A DNA stretch of 64,000 nt, taken from positions 62,001-126,000 of the forward strand of contig NZ_SCIN01000002.1 in assembly GCF_004101245.1 (NCBI RefSeq). The letters run 5' to 3'. Shown piece by piece: positions 28,760 through 36,734 of the stretch. This DNA comes from Sphingomonas sp. UV9 (GTDB lineage: Bacteria > Pseudomonadota > Alphaproteobacteria > Sphingomonadales > Sphingomonadaceae). Made by a program: the position numbers and the translations under genes. Within the stretch, counting starts at the first letter, position 1. The number at the start of each line of letters is the position of its first letter. The notes under the pieces were generated by a model. That model was not told where the DNA came from and did no database searches. It saw only the letters and a program-made list of their open reading frames with translations.

Positions 28760-29767
28760 ATGACGCTGCGGCTAACCTACGCAATGGAGACGCTGCGGCT
28801 AGCGCAGCCGTTCCGGATCTCGGGTCTGGTGTTCGAAACCGCCGACGTGCTCGTCGTCACGCTCGACGACGGTACGCACGAAGGACGCGGCGAAGCGGCA
28901 GGAGTATATTACCTGGGCGACGATGTCGCGCACATGCGAGACGTGCTCGAAGCCGCCCGCGACGCCATCGAGGCTCAACCGAGCCGCGAAACATTACGTA
29001 CCATCCTACCGCCTGGTGGAGCCCGCAATGCGGTCGATGCCGCACTGTGGGAACTGGAAGCGAGTCGCACGGGACAGCCGGTGTGGGAGCTCGCCGGCAT
29101 CGGCGAGCCACGCCCCCTGCGCACGACCTTCACGCTCGGCGCCGATGTGCCCGACGCGATGGCCGCCGCCGCATGCCGCCATTCGAAGGCGCTGTCCATC
29201 AAGGCGAAACTCACCGGCGACGTGAGGCTCGACCTGGAGCGCGTCGCTGCCATTCGTGATGCCCGTCCAGACGTCTGGCTTGGCGTCGATGGCAATCAGG
29301 GATTCTCGATGAGCGATCTCGATGAACTTATCGCAGGCTTGGTGAGGCTGGACGTGGCGTTGCTCGAACAGCCCTTGGCGCGCGGATGCGAGGCGGACCT
29401 CGACGGCTATCACGCGGAGATCCCCATCGCGGGCGACGAGAGTCTCCTTTCTCTTGAAGATGTCGCGTCGGCGAAGGGCCGCTTCGACGTCGTCAACATC
29501 AAGCTCGACAAGTGCGGAGGGCTGACCGAGGGGCTGCTGATCGCTGCCGAGGCACGTCGTCTTGGATTGGGCGTGATGGTGGGGACGATGATCGGAACCA
29601 GTCTCGCCACCGCGCCCGGCTTCGTCCTTGGCCAGATCGCCGATCTCGTCGATCTGGACGGCCCGACCTTCCTCGACGGCGACCGAACTCCGAGCGTCAG
29701 CTATGCGGACGGTCATCTTTTCGCCGGTCCCGAGGTCTGGGGCGCTGGTAGGCGGATGCCCTCGTGA
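28760..29767 (+). CDS. Enolase-superfamily dipeptide epimerase (muconate lactonising subgroup)
   Basis: A 335-residue member of the enolase superfamily, close to L-Ala-D/L-Glu epimerases and the D-glutamate-type DgcA racemases. Catalytic Lys148 and Lys150 (SIKAKL), metal ligands Asp177 (GVDGNQGF), Glu203 (LLEQPLARG) and Asp226 (AGDESLL), and Lys248 (NIKLDKCGG) are all present, so the acid-base pair on both faces is intact. The start is placed at ATG 28760 because the family N-terminus begins there; the in-frame codons upstream are not homologous. The gene's last bases overlap the GTG of the peptide transporter gene. Together they suggest import then stereo-inversion of dipeptides. Confidence 0.92.
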   Translation: MTLRLTYAMETLRLAQPFRISGLVFETADVLVVTLDDGTHEGRGEAAGVYYLGDDVAHMRDVLEAARDAIEAQPSRETLRTILPPGGARNAVDAALWELEASRTGQPVWELAGIGEPRPLRTTFTLGADVPDAMAAAACRHSKALSIKAKLTGDVRLDLERVAAIRDARPDVWLGVDGNQGFSMSDLDELIAGLVRLDVALLEQPLARGCEADLDGYHAEIPIAGDESLLSLEDVASAKGRFDVVNIKLDKCGGLTEGLLIAAEARRLGLGVMVGTMIGTSLATAPGFVLGQIADLVDLDGPTFLDGDRTPSVSYADGHLFAGPEVWGAGRRMPS

Positions 29768-31023
29768 AGGCTGAGCAAACCTGGTTCGGGCAGCCGCGTG
29801 GTCTGACGATCCTGTTCCTGACGAACATGTGGGAGCAGTTCTCCTACTACGGAATGCGTGCGCTGCTGGTCTACTACATGACGAAGCAGCTGCTGATCGC
29901 CCAGGGCGAGGCGTCGGTGATCTACGGCGCCTACACAGCGTGCGCCTATTTCACCCCGATCGTGGGCGGAGTGATCGCCGACCGTCTGCTGGGCAAGCGT
30001 CGCGCGATCATCGTCGGTGGTACGATAATGGCGATCGGCCATTTCCTGATGACGTTCGAGTCGCTCCTCTACCTGGCGCTCGCCACCATTGCCTTGGGCA
30101 ACGGCCTGTTCCTGCCCAGCCTGCCGAGCCAGATCGACGATCTGTACGAGCCGGGTGATCCCCGGGTCGGCTGGGCCTACAACGTGTATTACGTCGGCGT
30201 GAACATCGGCGGATTCCTGGCGCCGCTGATCTGCGGGACGCTGGGCGAGCTCTACGGCTGGCATTGGGGCTTCGGCGCGGCGGGCATCGGCATGCTGGTC
30301 GGCCTATCGATATATGTCTGGGGAGAGCGCTATCTGCCCGTGCAGGCGGGCAGACCGGCCATCAAGCGCGACGCCGTCCCGCCCGCGCCGTTTCCGCGAC
30401 AGACTGCGCTTCTTCTGGTTTCCGTCGCCTTGTCGGTGACGGTGTTCCGCGGCGCCTACGAGCAGGTCGGCAACACCGTCGCGCTTTGGGCGGACAGCGG
30501 TGTCGACCGACGCGCGGGAGGGTTCGTCATCCCGACGACGTGGTTCCAGTCTCTCAATCCGCTACTGGTGATGGCGATGACGCCTGCGCTGCTCGTGCTT
30601 TGGCGGCGCGGCGCCTCTGCTGGACACATCGAGCGGCCAACCCGCAAGATGGCTCTGGGCGCTCTCATCGTGGGAGCAGCCTATGGGCTGCTTGCCGCGC
30701 TCGAGGCGGCGGGCGGTCCGACGTCCTGGCTTTGGCTGGTGCTGTTCTTCGCGATCTTCACCTTTGGTGAAATCTACATCCTGCCAACGGGTCTCGGCCT
30801 ATTCGCGCGGATGGCACCCAAGGGTCTCGGCGCGACGACGGTCGCCGCATGGTACCTTGCCATCTTCACCGGTAGCCTTTCCGCAGGGTTCGTTGGCACC
30901 TTGTGGGGTCGCATGAGCCATGCCTCCTACTTCCTGCTTCTCGCAGCGATCGCGTCGTTCGCTGCTCTGCTGCTGCGGTTCATCGGAGTCCTGGAAGAAC
31001 GCATCGAACGCAGTCCGCCATGA
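29764..31023 (+). CDS. POT/PTR-family proton-dependent oligopeptide transporter
   Basis: A 419-residue MFS transporter of the peptide (POT/PTR2) family. The signature helices carry FLTNMWEQFSYYGMRALLVYY and YGAYTACAYFTPIVGGVIAD, with the family motif ExxERFSYYG represented by WEQFSYYG (the usual ExxER is altered). About twelve helices are predicted. It would bring di- or tripeptides into the cytoplasm with protons. The start is GTG at 29764, overlapping the epimerase stop by four bases, so expression is coupled. Confidence 0.92.
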   Translation: MKAEQTWFGQPRGLTILFLTNMWEQFSYYGMRALLVYYMTKQLLIAQGEASVIYGAYTACAYFTPIVGGVIADRLLGKRRAIIVGGTIMAIGHFLMTFESLLYLALATIALGNGLFLPSLPSQIDDLYEPGDPRVGWAYNVYYVGVNIGGFLAPLICGTLGELYGWHWGFGAAGIGMLVGLSIYVWGERYLPVQAGRPAIKRDAVPPAPFPRQTALLLVSVALSVTVFRGAYEQVGNTVALWADSGVDRRAGGFVIPTTWFQSLNPLLVMAMTPALLVLWRRGASAGHIERPTRKMALGALIVGAAYGLLAALEAAGGPTSWLWLVLFFAIFTFGEIYILPTGLGLFARMAPKGLGATTVAAWYLAIFTGSLSAGFVGTLWGRMSHASYFLLLAAIASFAALLLRFIGVLEERIERSPP

Positions 31024-31120
31024 CCGTCCTTTCGCGCAGGGCGATACCGACGTTCAAATCGACGCCAACCAGCCGACGGACGCCGCATCGCGATGTTCGG
31101 GTGACTTCAACGGAGATGCC

Positions 31121-32698
31121 ATGACCAAGTTTCCCGCGCTTGCCGCCCTGTCGCTGATCGCCTTGGCCACGCCCGCGTTCGCTGACCCGCCGAAGGGGCT
31201 GGACGCCCGTATCGAAGCGTTGCGGACTCGTTCCGGCACACCCGGCATGGCGGTGGCCATCGTGGAGAACGGCAAGGTGGTGCTCGCCAAGGGCTACGGC
31301 GTGCGCAAGCTCGGTTCTAATGCGAAGGTCGACGCGAACACGCTCTTCATGATCGGTTCGACGGGGAAGGCCTTCACCGTCGCCGCACTCGCCACGCTCG
31401 TCGATGCGGGCAAGATCGGCTGGGAAGACAAGGTGATCGACCACCTTCCGGATTTTCGGATGTACGATCCCTGGGTCACTCGCGAGATGACGATCCGCGA
31501 CCTGCTGGTTCATCGCAGCGGCCTTGGTCTCGGCGCCGGCGACCTGCTCATGGCACCACGCGGCAGCCTTTCGCGCTCGGAAATCATGAAACGACTGCGC
31601 TTCATCAAACCCGCGACCAGCTTCCGCAGCGCCTATGCCTATGACAACCTGCTCTACATCGTAGCGGGCGCCGTGATCGAGGTGGTCAGCGGCCAGCCAT
31701 GGGAGGACTTCATGCGGGAGCATGTGTTCAAACCGGGCGGTTTCCCGGACGCCACCGCCGAGGAGAAGCGGCAGCTTGCGACTGTCGATCGCGCCTATCC
31801 GCATGGACGCATAGGCGGACCGGTGCGCGGCGTCGGACAGATGCAGTTGCTCGACGAGCGCAGCCGCCTGGGTCAGGCGGCTGCGCCTGCCGGGTTGATT
31901 GCCGCCAGCGCCAACGACCTCGGACGCTGGCTGCAAATCCAGCTCGGAGCGGGTGAATTGCCAGACGGGAAGGGCCGCCTGTTCAGCGCAGCCGCCGCCC
32001 GCGACATGTGGACCCCCGTCACGCCGATACCGATCGTCCCGCTCCCCGAGCCGGTCAACGGTGCGACACCCGACTTCCAGAGCTACGCGCTCGGGTGGGA
32101 GGTACGCACATACAAGGGCGCGAAGATCGTATGGCATGCCGGCGGTCTGTTCGGGTTCACGACCGTGGTGGTGATGATTCCTCAGAAAAACGTCGGTTTC
32201 GCCATCGCGATCAACAGCGAGGAAGTCGAACCGCGTACGGGGCTGATGTACGAGCTCATCGATCACTATCTCGGCCTGCCCCGGCAGGACTGGCCGACGC
32301 GGTTCGCGACGTTCCAACGCAGCCGCCTCGATGCCGCTCAGGCGGTCGTTAAGCAGAAAGCCGCTGCGCCAGCCGACGTCGGTCCCTCGCTGCCCGTGAC
32401 GCGCTACGCCGGTCGCTACGTTGACGCTTGGTACGGCGCACTGGTCGTCGGACAGGACGCGAAGGGGCTGACGGTCGATTTCACCACAACGCCGCAGATG
32501 ACGGGCCGACTGAGCCATTATCAGTACGACACGTTCCTCGCCACGTTCGACGATCCGAATACCGAGCCGGCATATCTGACGTTCGGCCTCGATCGCACCG
32601 GCAAGGTGACCCGGATCACCGCCGCGCCAGTGTCGCCCGTAGCCGACTTCAGCTTTGACTATCAGGACCTCCTCTTTGAGCCGGAGAATTCGAAATGA
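31121..32698 (+). CDS. Secreted class-C beta-lactamase-type serine hydrolase
   Basis: A 525-residue exported protein: signal peptide (1-21, cleaved after AFA), serine hydrolase domain with Ser80-T-G-Lys83, Tyr174-D-Asn176 and a late WHAGGLFGF (about residue 338), and a C-terminal beta-rich domain of about 120 residues as in other Pab87/D-aminopeptidase-type peptidases. A role in trimming D- or mixed-configuration peptides in the periplasm fits the context but is inference. The start is ATG at 31121 with the signal peptide immediately following. It overlaps the next gene by four bases. Confidence 0.9.
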   Translation: MTKFPALAALSLIALATPAFADPPKGLDARIEALRTRSGTPGMAVAIVENGKVVLAKGYGVRKLGSNAKVDANTLFMIGSTGKAFTVAALATLVDAGKIGWEDKVIDHLPDFRMYDPWVTREMTIRDLLVHRSGLGLGAGDLLMAPRGSLSRSEIMKRLRFIKPATSFRSAYAYDNLLYIVAGAVIEVVSGQPWEDFMREHVFKPGGFPDATAEEKRQLATVDRAYPHGRIGGPVRGVGQMQLLDERSRLGQAAAPAGLIAASANDLGRWLQIQLGAGELPDGKGRLFSAAAARDMWTPVTPIPIVPLPEPVNGATPDFQSYALGWEVRTYKGAKIVWHAGGLFGFTTVVVMIPQKNVGFAIAINSEEVEPRTGLMYELIDHYLGLPRQDWPTRFATFQRSRLDAAQAVVKQKAAAPADVGPSLPVTRYAGRYVDAWYGALVVGQDAKGLTVDFTTTPQMTGRLSHYQYDTFLATFDDPNTEPAYLTFGLDRTGKVTRITAAPVSPVADFSFDYQDLLFEPENSK

Positions 32699-34359
32699 GA
32701 GGATTTGGGTCTATCAGGCGGTCGATCCTGCTCGCTGGGCTCGTGCCTGCGGCTCTGCTGTCAGCGTCAGCCGGCGCTGAACCCGAACCAACCTATGACG
32801 TCGTGATACGCAATGGGCGCGTCCTCGACGGGGCCGGCAATCCTTGGGTTCGCGCCGATGTGGCGATCAGCAACGGGCGAGTGGCGCGGATCGGGTTGAT
32901 CCCCGGCCGCGGTCGGCGCGAGATTGACGCGAAGGACCGGTACGTCTCGCCCGGCTGGATCGATATGATGGATCAGTCCGGCAAGGTACTGCGCACCAAC
33001 GGCGCCGCGGAGAACAAGCTGCGGACGGGCGTGACGACCGTGATCGCCGGCGAGGACGGCACGCCGGTGAAGGTCGAAGCGATCGCCGCCTATTTCGCCG
33101 AACTCGAGACGCACGGGATCGCGGTCAACTTCGGCACCTACTATTCCGCCACGCAGGCTCGCGAAGAGGTGATCGGAGACACCGCCAGGGCGCCGACCGC
33201 CAGTGAGTTGGACACGATCCGCGCCAATGTCCGGACCGCAATGAATGCGGGGGCGCTGGGCGTGTCCACTGCGCTGATCTATCCCCCTGGCACCTTCCAG
33301 ACGACCGACGAGCTGATCGAGATCGTCAAGGCTGCGGCCCCCTGCCGACCGATCTACGCTACCCATATGCGCGACGAGAATGCCGGATTGCTCGATGGTC
33401 TGCGCGAGGCGATCGAGATCGGCGAACGTGCGGGGGTCAAGGTAGAGGTCTTCCATCTCAAGGCAGCCTACGCTCCGGGGTTCGGCAAACTGATGCCCGA
33501 GGCGGTCAAGCTGATCGACGCGGCGCGGGCACGCGGCGTCGATATCGCGGCCGACATGTACGTATATCCGTTCGCTGGCACGGGGTTGGAGATCACGGCG
33601 CCCAACTGGATCTACGAGAAGGGCTTCGAAGCTGGCGTGAAGCTGCTGCGCGATCCTACCGTGCGCGCTCGCTTGAAGCGAGAGGTCGCAGCCGGGCCGC
33701 AGCCAGGCTGGACAAACTACGTCTATGCCGCCGGAGGATGGGACAAGGTCGTCCTTGGCGCGGCTTTCAGCCCGCGTTGGCAGAAGTACCAGTTTCGCTC
33801 GATCGCGGCGATCGCGTCCGAACTCGGCCGCGATCCCGCCGACGTCGCCTGGGACATCATGGTCGATGCACTGCCCAAGCGCGCGATGGCCCTCTATTTC
33901 ATGATGGACGAGCGCGACATCGAAACGGCCCTGAGGCGCCCGTGGGTCTCGATCGGCAGCGACTCCGGTGCGTCGGCGGTCTATGGCGAGACCGACGCGC
34001 TCGGCGTGCCTCACCCCCGCGCCTACGGCAATGCCGCGCGGGTGATCGCCGAATATGCGAAGCGCCGTCCGGTGCTGTCGCTGGAGGACGCGGTACGCAA
34101 GATGACCTCCTGGCCGGCCGCGCGAATGGGCCTTTCCGATCGAGGTGTGCTGCGCGAGGGACTGCGAGCCGACGTCACGATCTTCGATTACGACAAGATC
34201 GACGACCGGGCATCGTTCGAGCAACCGAACATCTCGCCCATCGGCATCGACTACGTACTCGTGAACGGGCAGGTCGTGCTTGACCAGGGCAAGCTGACCT
34301 CGGCCCGCCCCGGCCAAGTGCTCAAAGGGGCTTGCGCGACGCCGTCAGGTCCGACCTGA
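32695..34359 (+). CDS. Exported D-aminoacylase-like amidohydrolase with missing first metal motif
   Basis: A 554-residue amidohydrolase-superfamily protein of the N-acyl-D-amino-acid deacylase type, with a signal peptide (about 1-28). The N-terminal strand (YDVVIRNGRVLDGAGNPWVR) and the ending RADVTIFDYDKI are typical. The usual HxH after PGFID is absent (PGWIDMMDQSG, residues 86-96), and the metal-bridging Cys in GNCG is replaced (AGEDG, 118-122). His224 (ATHMRDE), His254 (VFHLKAAY) and catalytic Asp423 (IGSDSG) are kept. It is therefore a recognisable but divergent subgroup. The preceding serine hydrolase gene overlaps it, so both are made together. Confidence 0.88.
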   Translation: MRGFGSIRRSILLAGLVPAALLSASAGAEPEPTYDVVIRNGRVLDGAGNPWVRADVAISNGRVARIGLIPGRGRREIDAKDRYVSPGWIDMMDQSGKVLRTNGAAENKLRTGVTTVIAGEDGTPVKVEAIAAYFAELETHGIAVNFGTYYSATQAREEVIGDTARAPTASELDTIRANVRTAMNAGALGVSTALIYPPGTFQTTDELIEIVKAAAPCRPIYATHMRDENAGLLDGLREAIEIGERAGVKVEVFHLKAAYAPGFGKLMPEAVKLIDAARARGVDIAADMYVYPFAGTGLEITAPNWIYEKGFEAGVKLLRDPTVRARLKREVAAGPQPGWTNYVYAAGGWDKVVLGAAFSPRWQKYQFRSIAAIASELGRDPADVAWDIMVDALPKRAMALYFMMDERDIETALRRPWVSIGSDSGASAVYGETDALGVPHPRAYGNAARVIAEYAKRRPVLSLEDAVRKMTSWPAARMGLSDRGVLREGLRADVTIFDYDKIDDRASFEQPNISPIGIDYVLVNGQVVLDQGKLTSARPGQVLKGACATPSGPT

Positions 34360-34406
34360 CGCAGGACGGGGCAGAAGACGCCCGGGTCGCCACGACCTGG
34401 ACGAAC

Positions 34407-35672
34407 CTAGAAGCTGGTTTCCACAAGGTCGACGACACGGCGCTCGTCATCGACGACAAACAGCGTCCGCCATTTGTCAAAGGTCGTGCATGGGTGCGAG
34501 ATCCCGAACGACACCATGTCCCCCGGGCGCAGCGGCGAGTGCGCGGGCACGTCCAGATAGGCATGCTGGTCGTCGAGCCGCACCACCAGATGGTCGGCGC
34601 CCATCGGGTGCACGGCATCGTCCTCCGCCGGTCGGCACCACCCTGTCGGGATCGGTGGGGCCACGTCGTTGCCGACATCGCGCTTGCCGAGTCCCGCTAT
34701 CAGCCGGGTCGCTTCCGGACGCGACTGGACATATGCCCATACTTCAAGCGCCGGACGCAGTCCCTCGCCAAGGTTCGCGACCTCAGGCATGCGCGCTTCA
34801 AGACGTTCGACCAGCTTCTTGTAGAACTGGCTGTCGTGGACGATGTAGCAGCCGCTCCGCAGAACCGTCTCGAACCCGGATACGCGAGCGAACCCTTCCG
34901 CCACCATGTCGAAGAAAGCCGAGCCGCCGGCGGAGAGGATCGGCGTGCCGTCGAACCATCCCTCCGACGCGATCTCATCGGCCAGCGTGGTGATACGGCC
35001 GATCAGGTCGCGAACAGAGTCCTCGTCACCCTTCTGCCCTTGGACGATCCCCTCGAACGCCTCGACTCCTCGCAAGGTCAGACGGGGAGACTCCGCAATT
35101 CGCCGGGCGACCCGCAACGCCTCCGCGCCGTCGCGCAAGCCGGCCCGACCGCCTGGACTACCGAGCTCGATCAAAATCTGAACCGGCCGCCCAGGATCAA
35201 ACGCCGCCAGGCCTGCTTCGAGCAGTTCCACGCCGGCGATCGAATCTATCAGGCAGTAAAAGTCGAACTCGGCATCTCGCGCGAGTTCACTGGCGACGTA
35301 GGCGATTGATTGGCGCCCGACGAGTTGGTTAGCCAGAATGATACGGCTGATGCCGAACTCACGATAGATGCGGATATGACCCGGCGTGGCCGCGGTCATG
35401 CCCCAAGCGCCATCCGCCATCTGCATCGCGATGATGTCGCGGCTCATCGTCGTCTTACCGTGCGGGGCGAGGCTTGCCCCCACCAGCGACGTGAAGCGCT
35501 TCATCCATCTGCTGTTGTGCACGATCGCCGACCTAAGAAGCACCGCTGCGGGAAGCATCAGGTCTTCGTGCGTGATCCGCCAGTTTCGCTCGTCGATCCG
35601 CTCGCGCGACACCGTCGTCTCTGTCGCAGGGAAACCTTTGTTCCGCCAATCGAGTGTCACGTCGCTCATCAT
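34407..35672 (-). CDS. PLP-dependent D-amino-acid deaminase (D-serine dehydratase/D-threonine aldolase-like)
   Basis: A 421-residue fold-type III PLP enzyme. The Schiff-base Lys73 is in LAPHGKTTMSRDI, followed by the barrel (AATPGHIRIYREFGISRIIL, IELGSPGGRAG) and a C-terminal domain ending with the metal-binding ISHPCTTFDKW motif of the D-serine dehydratase-like family. It should deaminate or cleave a hydroxylated D-amino acid in the cytoplasm. ATG codons at 35672 and 35669 are equally possible starts. Operator site 3 lies 48 bases upstream, and the XRE-cupin regulator gene is the next one upstream on the same strand. Confidence 0.9.
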   Translation of the reverse strand: MMSDVTLDWRNKGFPATETTVSRERIDERNWRITHEDLMLPAAVLLRSAIVHNSRWMKRFTSLVGASLAPHGKTTMSRDIIAMQMADGAWGMTAATPGHIRIYREFGISRIILANQLVGRQSIAYVASELARDAEFDFYCLIDSIAGVELLEAGLAAFDPGRPVQILIELGSPGGRAGLRDGAEALRVARRIAESPRLTLRGVEAFEGIVQGQKGDEDSVRDLIGRITTLADEIASEGWFDGTPILSAGGSAFFDMVAEGFARVSGFETVLRSGCYIVHDSQFYKKLVERLEARMPEVANLGEGLRPALEVWAYVQSRPEATRLIAGLGKRDVGNDVAPPIPTGWCRPAEDDAVHPMGADHLVVRLDDQHAYLDVPAHSPLRPGDMVSFGISHPCTTFDKWRTLFVVDDERRVVDLVETSF

Positions 35673-35719
35673 GCATTCCCGCCAGTCTCGTCACCGGCAG
35701 ACTAAAGACGCTTGACCAA

Positions 35720-35736
35720 TTTTCCAATATGGAAAA
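35720..35736. promoter_or_regulatory. Palindromic operator, site 3 (AATTTTCY-N5-RGAAAA)
   Basis: TTTTCC-N5-GGAAAA preceded by AA, perfect 6-base arms, between the XRE-cupin gene and the deaminase it precedes. It is the most symmetrical of the three copies. Confidence 0.62.
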
Positions 35737-35825
35737 CCATGAAACATTCGTGGGGGGTGGCGTGACGGAGGCACTTGTGATTCGAATGCACGTCGCGCGA
35801 GTTGGAGAGGTTGCTGACGGCGACG

Positions 35826-36500
35826 CTAGCCCGGATCGTTCTCGCGCGACTTCTTCACCATGTCGCCCAGCACTCCCCGATCTTCGACGAAATCGATCGT
35901 TTGCTCTTCCGTGGTCGAAAATACCGACAGTATCCGGCACGGCTGATCGCCGACCGCGATGTAGGCGTGCCCCATCGTGCTGTCGAAGTAGATGGAGTCG
36001 CCGACCTTCAGATGTGCGGGTGTATACGTATCCGTGTAGAGCGCTAGTTCGCCTTCCAGCACGTAGACATACTCCTCGCCCTCGTGGCGATGAAAGTCGC
36101 CGAACTCTTTCATGCTTCGAGCCGTGATGCTTGCGACGATCGGTGTCATGCCCTTGTTGAGGAGATCATATGCCTGATATTCGTACGCTCCGCTGTTGGA
36201 CTGAACGGTCTTCCCTTCTCCCGTGCGGGATATGATGCGCCGCTTGCTGCCGTCGCCGGGCAAGAACTGGGTGGATGGCGTTCCGAATAGGTCGGCGACG
36301 TTGATTTCGAGCGCCAGCGATATGCGCAGAAGCTTGTCGATGGTGAGCTCCATCTTCTCATTCTCGATCTTCGACAGAGTCGAGATCGGGAGACCGGTCC
36401 GCTCGCTGACTTCGGCGAGCGTCCATCCTCGCTCCGTGCGAAACCCCTTCAGCGCGGCACCGGCTCGGACGATGGTCGTATCGGACGTTTGTTCAGTCAT
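35826..36500 (-). CDS. XRE-family regulator with C-terminal cupin domain
   Basis: A 224-residue cytoplasmic regulator of the PuuR/SutR type. The N-terminal HTH_3 (residues 14-68: LKGFRTERGWTLAEVSERTG, LPISTLSKIENEKMEL) is joined to a cupin_2 sensor domain (about 135-205: FGDFHRHEGEEYVYVLEGEL and GDSIYFDSTMGHAYIAVGDQ). Such proteins usually sense an amino acid, amine or related metabolite. It is divergent from the third serine hydrolase gene and adjacent to the deaminase gene. It is my candidate for the protein that binds the three AATTTTCY-N5-RGAAAA sites; that is inference. Confidence 0.92.
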   Translation of the reverse strand: MTEQTSDTTIVRAGAALKGFRTERGWTLAEVSERTGLPISTLSKIENEKMELTIDKLLRISLALEINVADLFGTPSTQFLPGDGSKRRIISRTGEGKTVQSNSGAYEYQAYDLLNKGMTPIVASITARSMKEFGDFHRHEGEEYVYVLEGELALYTDTYTPAHLKVGDSIYFDSTMGHAYIAVGDQPCRILSVFSTTEEQTIDFVEDRGVLGDMVKKSRENDPG

Positions 36501-36734
36501 GAGCGCTCCATACCTCCGAATATCCGAGCGGCCCAGCCGGCAACCGTGCGGCTTCGGCGTGGCATCAAGTCACCCGGATGTCTTCAAATCGCTGAGGTTC
36601 GTGCTGCGAAGCAAGTCATTTGATTTTCACGAGCGTTCCGGACCAGAGAAGCGGCTTGGCGCGAGAAAAGTCGTTCGCACGGTCGCACACGAGTTTGAAG
36701 CTGAACCCAATCGAACCAAAACAAGGGGAGCACT

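Noticed and set aside
30980..34317. Two 510-codon minus-strand frames opposite the serine hydrolase and amidohydrolase genes
   Set aside because: His/Arg/Asp-rich composition of antisense frames and no domain; the sense genes are clear.
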